From contig NZ_JAFIBU010000001.1 in the NCBI RefSeq assembly GCF_017833255.1, positions 4,322,501-4,386,500 of the forward strand: a DNA stretch of 64,000 nt. The letters run 5' to 3'. Of this stretch, positions 44,574 to 52,059 are shown in pieces. Below the pieces are notes generated by a model. It did no database searches. It saw only the letters and a program-made list of their open reading frames with translations, and was not told the DNA's origin. The translations under genes were made by a program, and so were the position numbers. This stretch comes from Paenibacillus sp. PvR098. Its GTDB lineage: Bacteria > Bacillota > Bacilli > Paenibacillales > NBRC-103111. Numbering within the stretch: the first letter of the stretch is position 1; every line of letters begins with the position of its first letter.

Positions 44574-45276
44574 GCTTGGCACGTTATATGGTGTGGGAGT
44601 AGGTCCTGGAGATCCTGAGCTGGTTACGGTAAAAGCATTTCGTTTGCTCAAGGAATCCCCGGTAATCGCCTACCCGCGCAAAAAATCGGGCGCCAAAAGC
44701 TACGCCCTGGCCATTGTAGAAATGTATGTAGACACTCGGGAAAAGGATATGCTCGCACTAACCTTCCCGATGACCAAAGATAAAGAAGCGTTGGAAATGC
44801 AGTGGAACAAGACCGTAGATACCGTATGGAGCCATCTCGAGCAAGGGAAAAATGTCGCGTTCGTCACCGAAGGCGATCCGATGCTGTACAGTACATACAT
44901 TCATCTGATGAGGTTGATGAAAGAGCGGCATCCGGAGGTGGAAGCTATTTCGGTTCCTGGAATATCCTCCGTCAACGCTGCGGCATCTAGACTCGGATTA
45001 CCGCTTGCCGACGGTGACGAGCAGATGGCGGTTGTGCCTGCTACGGACGATTATGAGCAAATGCGCCGGGCTTTGGAAACGCATGATTGCGTCGTTTTCA
45101 TCAAGGTGGCGAAGGTGATCGATCTGATGCTGTCGGTGCTGCGCGATTTGGGCCTGACGGACAAGGCGTCGGTGCTGACCAAGGTGACCTCGGGGGACGA
45201 GCAGATTTGGCGCAATATTGAAGAGCTGGCTGGTCGAGAGCTGGAATACTTAACGTTAATGGTGGTGAGAAAATGA
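44566..45276 (+). CDS. cbiL: Cobalt-precorrin-2 C20-methyltransferase
   Basis: 236 residues from ATG 44566 (AGGAGG upstream), overlapping the previous gene by 8 bp. SAM-dependent tetrapyrrole methylase: '[19 protein letters not shown]' , '[19 protein letters not shown]', '[18 protein letters not shown]', 'VVFIKVAKV'. The CbiL/CobI identity is given by the [10 protein letters not shown] plus ISSVNAAA pattern. Confidence 0.92.
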   Translation: MSKLGTLYGVGVGPGDPELVTVKAFRLLKESPVIAYPRKKSGAKSYALAIVEMYVDTREKDMLALTFPMTKDKEALEMQWNKTVDTVWSHLEQGKNVAFVTEGDPMLYSTYIHLMRLMKERHPEVEAISVPGISSVNAAASRLGLPLADGDEQMAVVPATDDYEQMRRALETHDCVVFIKVAKVIDLMLSVLRDLGLTDKASVLTKVTSGDEQIWRNIEELAGRELEYLTLMVVRK

Positions 45277-46049
45277 AGATTTATATCATCGGCGCTGGCC
45301 CGGGAGACCCGGATTTGATTACGGTGAAGGGACTGCGCATTCTGCAGGAAGCCGATGTGGTGCTCTATACGGACTCTCTGGTGAATGAGGAGCTGATCGC
45401 ACGGGCAAAGCCTGAAGCGGAAGTGCTCAAAAGCGCGGGAATGAGTCTGGACGAAATGGTGTCCGTTATGGCGGACCGTGTTAAAGCTGGCAAGCTTGTG
45501 GCCCGTGTTCATACGGGAGATCCTGCGGTCTTCGGCGCTATCATGGAACAGAAGGTGCTGCTGGCCAAGGAAGGAATTGAATGCGAAATCGTTCCGGGTG
45601 TCAGCTCCGTGTTTGCGGCTGCGGCTGCGGTGGGGGCTGAGCTTACGATTCCGGAGTTGACCCAAACGCTCATTCTGACACGGGCCGAAGGACGCACTCC
45701 GGTACCGGATCGCGAACAGCTCAAAGACTTGGCGGCCCATCATTGTACGCTGGCGTTGTTTTTGAGCGCTACGCTGACGAAAAAAGTGGTGCGCGAGTTG
45801 ACGGATGCCGGATGGAGTCCGGAAACCCCGGTTGCTGTCGTTCAAAGAGCAACCTGGCCGGATCAAATCATCGTGCGGACTACGCTAGCCCGATTGGATG
45901 AGGATATGCGTGTGAACGGAATCCGTAAGCATGCGATGATTTTGGCCGGATGGGCGCTTGACCCGGAGGTCGGTGCCAATGAGGAATACCGTTCGAAGCT
46001 GTATGACAAATCGTTCACGCACGGCTACCGCAAAGGGGTGAAGGACTGA
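45273..46049 (+). CDS. cbiF: Cobalt-precorrin-4 C11-methyltransferase
   Basis: 258 residues. Tetrapyrrole methylase with 'IYIIGAGPGDPDLITVKGLRIL', 'VLYTDSLVNEELIARAKP', 'ARVHTGDPAVFGAIMEQ', 'VPGVSSVFAAAAAVGAELTIPE' and 'TLALFLSATLTKKVVREL', characteristic of CbiF/CobM. Overlaps cbiL by 4 bp and shares one base with the cbiG start. Confidence 0.93.
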   Translation: MKIYIIGAGPGDPDLITVKGLRILQEADVVLYTDSLVNEELIARAKPEAEVLKSAGMSLDEMVSVMADRVKAGKLVARVHTGDPAVFGAIMEQKVLLAKEGIECEIVPGVSSVFAAAAAVGAELTIPELTQTLILTRAEGRTPVPDREQLKDLAAHHCTLALFLSATLTKKVVRELTDAGWSPETPVAVVQRATWPDQIIVRTTLARLDEDMRVNGIRKHAMILAGWALDPEVGANEEYRSKLYDKSFTHGYRKGVKD

Positions 46050-47206
46050 TGGTCACACCGGAAGTCATCACGCTGCAGGAAGGGACGCTCCCTGACATTC
46101 GGAAGTCGGGAAATTATGCGGTGGTTGCCATAACGAAGCACGGGGTGGAGCTTGCGCGCAGACTGCAGCGTTCGTTTGACCATGCCGATGTGTATTATAT
46201 GTCCAAGTTCGCCCGGGGAGACGAATCCGGCAGGAATATCCAGCTGTTTGAAGGAAGCGTGCGCATGCTGTTTCCGGCGCTGTTTCCCGTGTATGACGGA
46301 ATCATTTGTATCATTTCTCTCGGCGCTGTCGTTCGCATGATTGCCCCCATCCTGAAGGATAAGAAGGAAGATCCGGGCATCGTCGTGGTCGACGATAAAG
46401 GAGAGCATGTCATCAGCGTGCTGTCCGGCCATCTGGGCGGGGCCAACGAGCTCACGCGCGAGGTCGCTGCGGTGCTGGGTGCGGTGCCGGTGATCACCAC
46501 GGCGTCGGACGTACAGAAGACAATCGCGGTTGATCTGTTTGGCCGGCGTTACGGATGGACTTGGGAATCCGCAGACAAGCTTACGCCGGTCAGCGCATCT
46601 GTCGTAAATGAGGAGCGCGTAGCCGTTGTACAGGAGTCAGGAGAGCCCGATTGGTGGACTTATGCATCTCCGCTTCCGTCCCATATCCGCGTCTACTCGG
46701 ATATCACGACCGCCCTCAGCGATGAACCTCAAGCGGCGCTGGTTGTGACCCATCGCCTGCTTTTGCCTGAAGAAGAGCTTATTCTGAAGAACGGTGTGCT
46801 GTACCGTCCCAAAGTGGTTGCGCTCGGCATCGGATGCAATCGGGGGACGTCCTCCGAAGAAATTGCTGCGGTCATCCGGGAGACGCTGGAGGAGCTGCAA
46901 TTTTCTATCCGCAGCGTGAAGGCGGTCTGTACCATAGATTTGAAAAAAGACGAAGAAGGCTTGCTCGCCGTATGCTCCGAGCATGACTGGCCGCTTGTAT
47001 GCTATACGCCTGAGGAGCTCAACGAAATGACAATCGAGGATCCGTCGGATACGGTGTATAAATTTACCGGTGCTTACGGCGTCAGCGAACCGGCCGCCAA
47101 GCGGTTCACAGGAGTGGAGCGTCTTGCGCTGGTCAAGAAGAAAAGCGGTAACGTAACGATTTCCGTAGGCATTATGGAGTATGGGAAGGGAAGCGGCAGC
47201 GCATGA
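46049..47206 (+). CDS. cbiG: Cobalt-precorrin-5A hydrolase
   Basis: 385 residues. N-terminal 'YAVVAITKHGVELARRL', middle 'YDGIICIISLGAVVRMIAPIL' and 'HVISVLSGHLGGANELTREVA', C-terminal 'VALGIGCNRGTSSEEI' and 'TGAYGVSEPAA'. CbiG opens the delta-lactone and releases acetaldehyde, a step found only in the anaerobic route. Overlaps the next gene by 4 bp. Confidence 0.93.
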   Translation: MVTPEVITLQEGTLPDIRKSGNYAVVAITKHGVELARRLQRSFDHADVYYMSKFARGDESGRNIQLFEGSVRMLFPALFPVYDGIICIISLGAVVRMIAPILKDKKEDPGIVVVDDKGEHVISVLSGHLGGANELTREVAAVLGAVPVITTASDVQKTIAVDLFGRRYGWTWESADKLTPVSASVVNEERVAVVQESGEPDWWTYASPLPSHIRVYSDITTALSDEPQAALVVTHRLLLPEEELILKNGVLYRPKVVALGIGCNRGTSSEEIAAVIRETLEELQFSIRSVKAVCTIDLKKDEEGLLAVCSEHDWPLVCYTPEELNEMTIEDPSDTVYKFTGAYGVSEPAAKRFTGVERLALVKKKSGNVTISVGIMEYGKGSGSA

Positions 47207-48624
47207 GCATGGGGGAAAGCGTGCATACAGTTCACCGCAGCATCGTCATTGCGGGGACGGGCAGTGGTGCAGGCAAAACGACCGTAACCTTGGGTCTCAT
47301 GGCAGCTTTGCGCCGCAGGGGCTTAACTGTGCAGGGGTTTAAGTGCGGCCCGGATTATATCGATCCGACTTATCATAAGGCGGTGACCGGCAGGCCATCA
47401 CGCAATTTGGACAGCTGGATGCTTACTCCTGAGACGGTGAAAGAAATATACGGACGCGCCTCGAAGGATGCCGATGTTTCGGTTGTCGAGGGGGTCATGG
47501 GTTTATACGACGGGAAAGATCCTTTATCTAATACGGGCAGCACGGCAGAGATCAGTATGCAGCTGCAGCTGCCGGTACTACTTGTGGTGAACTGCCAAAG
47601 CATGGCGCGAAGCGCGGCCGCGATCGTGAAGGGTTTCCAGCTTCTGGAGCCGAACGTGCGGATCGCCGCGGTATTCGCCAACAAGGTCGGCAGCGACGGA
47701 CACTACCGCATTGTCAAACAAGCCATCGAGCAGGAATGCGGCATACCGGTCATCGGCTTTTTGAAGAGGGAAGATCAGTTGGCTTTGCCGGAGCGTCATT
47801 TGGGACTGGTTCCTTCTATTGAAAGGGGAGAGCTCGGCGGGTTCTTTGAGGTATTGGCCGATCGTTTGGAGCAGAGCACCGATCTGGACAAGCTTCTGGA
47901 GCTTTCATCTGGAGCAGAGCCTATAGCAGTGGAGCCGCCGAAGCTGTTTGCAGCGCCTTCGCGTTTATTTGATGTCAGGATGGCCGTCGCATACGATGCG
48001 GCATTTCATTTCTACTATCCTGAAAATTTGGAGCTTCTCGAGCATTATGGGGCGGAGCTGGTTTACTTCTCCCCGCTGGCGGGAGAACCGCTGCCGGAAG
48101 GTGTGCAGGGGCTTTATATTGGAGGGGGCTTTCCCGAAGAATTCGCTGATAGGCTGAGTCGGGAGGAAGCCGTTGCTAAGTCGATACGGAATGCCGTAGA
48201 GTGCGGGCTGCCGACGCTGGCCGAATGCGGGGGCTTTATGTATTTGACGGAGGCTATCGAAGATACGCAGGGCAGAAGCTACCCTATGCTGGGGCTTATT
48301 CCGGGCAAAGTCGTCATGCAGCCGAAGCTTGCTGCGCTTGGACTTAGGGAAATAACAGGCACGCCAGGCAATTTTCTGTTTCAGGACGGAGATACCGCGC
48401 GCGGACATGAGTTTCATTACTCCACATACATAACGCAGGAAGCATCGATTGTCTCCGCCTATGAAACGAAAGGACTGCGCGGAACGAAAAAGGACGGCTG
48501 CCTGCTGTATCGGACGGTGGCAGGATATACGCATTTGCATTTCGCTTCCAACCCCGAGCTTGTCGTGCGGTGGCTCGGTCAGTGCGAAGCATACCGTTCT
48601 CCAATCGCCAGGGCTGAGAAGTGA
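47203..48624 (+). CDS. cbiA: Cobyrinate a,c-diamide synthase
   Basis: 473 residues. N-terminal dethiobiotin-synthetase-like ATPase with 'IVIAGTGSGAGKTTVTLGLM', 'CGPDYIDPTYHKAVTGRPSRNLD' and 'VVEGVMGLYDG'. C-terminal glutamine amidotransferase type 1 with nucleophile Cys in 'TLAECGGFMYL' and late His in 'YTHLHFASNPE'. Amidates the a and c side chains of cobyrinate. Last gene of the operon; later steps (cobyric acid, adenosylation, nucleotide loop) must be encoded elsewhere. Confidence 0.94.
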   Translation: MSMGESVHTVHRSIVIAGTGSGAGKTTVTLGLMAALRRRGLTVQGFKCGPDYIDPTYHKAVTGRPSRNLDSWMLTPETVKEIYGRASKDADVSVVEGVMGLYDGKDPLSNTGSTAEISMQLQLPVLLVVNCQSMARSAAAIVKGFQLLEPNVRIAAVFANKVGSDGHYRIVKQAIEQECGIPVIGFLKREDQLALPERHLGLVPSIERGELGGFFEVLADRLEQSTDLDKLLELSSGAEPIAVEPPKLFAAPSRLFDVRMAVAYDAAFHFYYPENLELLEHYGAELVYFSPLAGEPLPEGVQGLYIGGGFPEEFADRLSREEAVAKSIRNAVECGLPTLAECGGFMYLTEAIEDTQGRSYPMLGLIPGKVVMQPKLAALGLREITGTPGNFLFQDGDTARGHEFHYSTYITQEASIVSAYETKGLRGTKKDGCLLYRTVAGYTHLHFASNPELVVRWLGQCEAYRSPIARAEK

Positions 48625-48668
48625 AACATTCGGGGCATATGTAGTTTCTGATGAGCTGATGGGCCAAT

Positions 48669-48716
48669 TAGAGCAGTAGAGAAGGGGTATCCCTTTCGCA
48701 CTGCTCTTTTGTTATG
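48669..48716 (+). terminator. Terminator of the cob operon
   Basis: Outer stem AGAGCAGT/ACTGCTCT and inner 'aaggggtatcccttt', then TTTTGTT. Confidence 0.8.
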
Positions 48717-48800
48717 GTCTTTTTCAGATAGATGAGAAGAAAAGGAATATCGGAAACCCGGGTTGTCCTTCACCGGACTGAAGGCTGCAAAATTTACTTC

Positions 48801-48854
48801 TTGACTGTAGATAATTCTTGTAATACTTTACTCTAAAGTAGTATATTACAGAAT
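48801..48854 (+). promoter_or_regulatory. Promoter with palindromic operator before the TetR gene
   Basis: TTGACT (48801-48806), 17-base spacer and TACTTT (48824-48829) form a possible promoter. An imperfect palindrome ATTCTTGTAATAC ... GTATATTACAGAAT (48814-48854) covers the -10 region. This is the place and shape expected of an autoregulatory TetR operator. Confidence 0.55.
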
Positions 48855-48875
48855 AATTTGGAGATGTCGTGCCGC

Positions 48876-49481
48876 ATGGGTCAAAGAGGAAGGAAAGTAG
48901 GAGCAAACGGAGAACAAAGCCGAGCGTTATTACTTGCCATCGCCGCCGATGAGTTCGCTCATCAAGGGTATTATCAAACCAAGGTGAGTACGATCGTGGC
49001 GAGGGCCGGGTTAACACAGCCTACCTTTTATCTTTATTTTCAAAGCAAGGAAGCTATTTTTCAGGAATTAATTGATTTGTTTCGTTCCAAATTGGCTGAT
49101 CTCACGATAAAGAGCCGTCTCGAACAGGGAATTGATTTGAATGATCTTCCACAGAGGATAGCTGCGGGACTAACGGCGATCTTCCGTTTCTTCGATGAGG
49201 AGCCCAATCTAACGCGGATTGGATTCTTTGTTGCACTGGAAGCAGAAGAAATTAAGAAACAATTAGCTGCTCAAATTAGAGAGAATCTGAAAGCCGAACA
49301 ACAAGATGGTTATTTTCATGCGGATCTTGATATGAGTACTGTGGCTGAGAGCTTAGTGGGAACGATCGAACGTCTTACGCTTACTAAATTGCTGCAAGGC
49401 TCCATGGATCCAGAGTGTATCGCTGGCGAGATCGTCCGTCTTTTTTTGTACGGGCTAATCGCTAATAAAGATGGTCAATAA
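48876..49481 (+). CDS. TetR/AcrR family transcriptional regulator
   Basis: 201 residues from ATG 48876; an earlier in-frame TTG 48858 and ATG 48864 are possible. N-terminal TetR helix-turn-helix: 'SRALLLAIAADEFAHQGYYQTKVSTIVARAGLTQPTFYLYF' followed by 'SKEAIF'. The C-terminal ligand domain is not specific. No efflux gene is adjacent, so the regulated target is unknown; the iron-related genes downstream are separated by a strong terminator. Confidence 0.9.
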   Translation: MGQRGRKVGANGEQSRALLLAIAADEFAHQGYYQTKVSTIVARAGLTQPTFYLYFQSKEAIFQELIDLFRSKLADLTIKSRLEQGIDLNDLPQRIAAGLTAIFRFFDEEPNLTRIGFFVALEAEEIKKQLAAQIRENLKAEQQDGYFHADLDMSTVAESLVGTIERLTLTKLLQGSMDPECIAGEIVRLFLYGLIANKDGQ

Positions 49482-49535
49482 TGTAAATATTATTAGACAG
49501 CACATGACCAATGGACCGCAGAATAGGTTTGATTT

Positions 49536-49580
49536 GATAACAAAAAAAGATGGGCAGCTGTCCCATCCTTTTTTGTTATC
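49536..49580. terminator. Strong bidirectional hairpin terminator
   Basis: Nearly perfect 19-bp stem from GATAACAAAAAA-aGATGGG to CCCATCCTTTTTTGTTATC with loop CAGCTG. Confidence 0.9.
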
Positions 49581-49636
49581 AATGAATGAATAACACCGTG
49601 ATGTGAAAATATGTTTAAGTAATGATAACAAGGTTA

Positions 49637-49669
49637 TTGACATTGAAAATGATAACCATTATCATTCAA
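49637..49669 (+). promoter_or_regulatory. Fur box overlapping a sigma-A promoter
   Basis: TTGACA (49637-49642), 17-base spacer, TATCAT (49660-49665). The palindrome TTGAAAATGATAA / TTATCATTCAA centred near 49656 matches the Fur box (core GATAACCATTATC) and covers the spacer and -10. Iron-bound Fur would block this promoter. Confidence 0.85.
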
Positions 49670-49712
49670 ATGGAAAGGAATGAAATGTACGACGGAAGGC
49701 GGACGGCATCTA

Positions 49713-49940
49713 ATGAAAAAGATCAGATACTGCTGCAAAAACTTTAAAAATGGCACTAAGCAAGTGTATAAAAGCATTAAAGGCGACTATCCTAGAATAA
49801 AGCAGAAAAAACGGGACTGCTTGGGCAACTGCAAGCTTTGCTCCAAAGCGTGCTTTGCCGTTGTAGGAAAATCTAAGAAGCTTGTATCTGCCCCCAATGC
49901 CGAAATGTTATTTAAAAAATTGAAAAACAAGATCAGCTGA
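49713..49940 (+). CDS. DUF1450-like Cys-rich protein under Fur control
   Basis: 75 residues from ATG 49713 by family fit; an in-frame ATG at 49680 has its GGAAAGG too close. 'IRYCCKNFKNGTKQVYKSI', then 'DCLGNCKLCSKACFAVVGKSKKLVSAPNAEMLFKKL' follow the DUF1450 (YuzB-like) pattern, where the C-x-x-x-C-x-x-C residues suggest metal or Fe-S binding in a small thioredoxin-like fold. Very basic. Fur control and the ferritin gene next door suggest a role in iron limitation. Confidence 0.75.
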   Translation: MKKIRYCCKNFKNGTKQVYKSIKGDYPRIKQKKRDCLGNCKLCSKACFAVVGKSKKLVSAPNAEMLFKKLKNKIS

Positions 49941-50057
49941 TTTTACGGATTGACATCGGGAAATGACATATCATGTTCACATTTCATAATCGCATACCTT
50001 AACATGCAATGATATATTATAGGGATATATGACTAGAGATAAGGATGTGAAGATTCC

Positions 50058-50561
50058 ATGAATGAAGCGTTGTCCAAAGCGTTGAACGACCAAATGAATT
50101 TTGAGTTTTATTCGGCACAAGTCTACTTGGCCATGGCTGCTTACTGCTCTTCTGAGAGCTTTGACGGATTCGCCAATTTCTTCATCGTACAGGCTGAGGA
50201 AGAAAGGTTTCATGCGATGAAGATTTATAAATATTTGAATGACCGAGGCGGTCGAGTCATGGTATCGGGCATGGATACGCCGAACAATACATACAAATCC
50301 ATACTTGAGGCCTATGAGCATGCCTACGAGCACGAGAAAATCGTAACCAAACGATTCTACGATTTGTCCGACCTGGCCATGAACGACCGTGAGCATGCGA
50401 CCATTCACTTTTTGAAATGGTTTATTGACGAGCAGGTGGAGGAAGAGGCGCTGTTTGACAGCATTGTTCAGAAGCTGAAGCGCATCGATAAAGACAGCAA
50501 CGCGTTCTTTATGCTCGATACCGAGTTTCTCGCACGTACCTTCACGCCTCCGGCACAGTAA
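50058..50561 (+). CDS. ftnA: Ferritin (non-haem iron storage)
   Basis: 167 residues. Four-helix ferritin with ferroxidase ligands Glu in 'NFEFYSAQVYLAMAAYC', 'EEERFHAMKIYKYL' (Glu and His) and 'FIDEQVEEEALFDSI'. Oxidises Fe(II) and stores Fe(III) in a 24-subunit shell. It stands alone about 120 bp after the Fur-controlled gene. AAGGATG lies upstream of ATG 50058. Distinguished from Dps and bacterioferritin by lack of the N-terminal Dps tail and haem Met pattern. Confidence 0.93.
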   Translation: MNEALSKALNDQMNFEFYSAQVYLAMAAYCSSESFDGFANFFIVQAEEERFHAMKIYKYLNDRGGRVMVSGMDTPNNTYKSILEAYEHAYEHEKIVTKRFYDLSDLAMNDREHATIHFLKWFIDEQVEEEALFDSIVQKLKRIDKDSNAFFMLDTEFLARTFTPPAQ

Positions 50562-50639
50562 CGGAGAGGCGCAGGGTACTTGCATCCGGCGCAGCGTTTG
50601 CATATAATACTTGATAAATCCATAACGATAAATGCTTTG

Positions 50640-50946
50640 ACGGAGAAAAGTAAGCAGTGCTTCTTCACAGGGAGGATACGCCGGCGATTGAGAGCGTGTC
50701 CGAGGAATCAGGCTGCCGAAGTTCGCTCCCGAGCAGTCCTTTGAAACCGTGCAAGCGGACCAGAATTGTCCGAACCGGCAAGTAGGAGGAACCGGTCCCA
50801 AAGCCGCGAACCGCGGTGTATGAACCGTTACGTTCAATCAAGTGAGAAGGCTCTTTCTTATGCGTATGCGTCTATGAATGGCTTTCTAACAAGGGTGGTA
50901 CCGCGGCTTTTTCGTCCCTTATTCGGACGGAGGAGCCTTTTTTTGC
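50640..50946 (+). promoter_or_regulatory. T-box leader of pheST (Phe-specific)
   Basis: The T-box sequence 'aagggtggtaccgcgg' is at 50891-50906. Stem I holds the loop-E pieces AGTA (about 50647) and GAA (50718-50720), followed after one base by the probable specifier TTC (50722-50724), a Phe codon. A terminator stem CGTCC/GGACG with outer GGC/GCC and seven T residues ends at about 50946. Uncharged tRNA-Phe would pair with the leader and let transcription enter pheS. Confidence 0.92.
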
Positions 50947-50996
50947 GTTCGTGGAAGCCTGCGGGCAAACAAGAAAACAGCGTTCAAGGAGGTACA

Positions 50997-52037
50997 ATGG
51001 CGATGAAAGAACGATTGCTAGCACTTAAGGAGGAGGCGCTGAGCGAACTGGCTCGTGTGGAAAACCAGCAGCAGCTCAGCGACCTTCGCATTAAGTATTT
51101 GGGGAAAAAGGGTCCGCTTACCGAAATTTTACGTGGGATGGGTGCCTTAAGCGCAGAAGAGCGCCCGATCATCGGTCAAGTGGCCAATGAGGTACGCGGC
51201 GCGATTGAGGAATTCATTGAAGCGAAGCAGTCCGAATACAGCCAAGCGGAAACGCTGGCGCGTCTGGCAGCGGAGACGATTGACGTGACTCTTCCAGGGC
51301 GTCCTAGCGCACGGGGTGCGGCGCACCCGATCAGCAAGGTGATTCAGGAGATCGAAGATATTTTTATCGGTATGGGGTACACGGTGGCCGAAGGCCCTGA
51401 GGTAGAGCAGGATTATTATAACTTCGAAGCGCTAAATCTGCCGAAAAACCACCCGGCCCGCGACATGCAGGATTCGTTCTATGTGACGGAGGACATTCTT
51501 ATGCGGACGCATACGTCTCCGGTGCAGGTACGCACCATGGAGAAAATGAAGGGCCATGTGCCGGTCAAAATCATTTGCCCGGGGCGCGTATATCGGCGTG
51601 ATGACGACGACGCTACGCATTCCCATATGTTCACGCAAATTGAAGGGCTCGTTATAGACAAGGGTATCCGCATGAGCGATTTGAAGGGTACTTTGCTTCA
51701 GTTCGTGCAAGAGCTGTTCGGCAAGAAAACCCAAATTCGGATGAGGCCGAGCTTTTTCCCGTTCACGGAACCGAGCGCCGAGGTCGATGTGACCTGTGCC
51801 ATGTGCGGCGGTCAAGGGTGCCGGGTGTGCAAGCACACGGGATGGCTTGAAATCCTGGGCTCAGGCATGGTGCACCCGCGCGTGCTCGAGATGGCAGGCT
51901 ACGATCCGGAGGAATACAGCGGCTTCGCATTCGGGCTCGGCGTGGAGCGGGTAGCGATGCTGAAATACGACATTGAAGATATTCGCCATTTCTATACGAA
52001 CGATCTGCGGTTCCTGAAGCAGTTCGTGCATATTTAA
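50997..52037 (+). CDS. pheS: Phenylalanyl-tRNA synthetase alpha subunit
   Basis: 346 residues from ATG 50997 (AAGGAGG upstream); the open frame back to 50766 lies over the T-box leader. N-terminal coiled coil (1-90), catalytic class II domain with motif 2 '[22 protein letters not shown]', '[17 protein letters not shown]', and motif 3 '[18 protein letters not shown]'. Forms the (alpha-beta)2 enzyme with PheT. A Cys cluster '[17 protein letters not shown]' is usual for this type. Confidence 0.95.
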   Translation: MAMKERLLALKEEALSELARVENQQQLSDLRIKYLGKKGPLTEILRGMGALSAEERPIIGQVANEVRGAIEEFIEAKQSEYSQAETLARLAAETIDVTLPGRPSARGAAHPISKVIQEIEDIFIGMGYTVAEGPEVEQDYYNFEALNLPKNHPARDMQDSFYVTEDILMRTHTSPVQVRTMEKMKGHVPVKIICPGRVYRRDDDDATHSHMFTQIEGLVIDKGIRMSDLKGTLLQFVQELFGKKTQIRMRPSFFPFTEPSAEVDVTCAMCGGQGCRVCKHTGWLEILGSGMVHPRVLEMAGYDPEEYSGFAFGLGVERVAMLKYDIEDIRHFYTNDLRFLKQFVHI

Positions 52038-52059
52038 GAGAGGAGCGTGACCAGGGGAA

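Noticed and set aside
50766-50996. 77-codon N-terminal extension of pheS
   Set aside because: It lies over the T-box leader; the strong ribosome site is before 50997.
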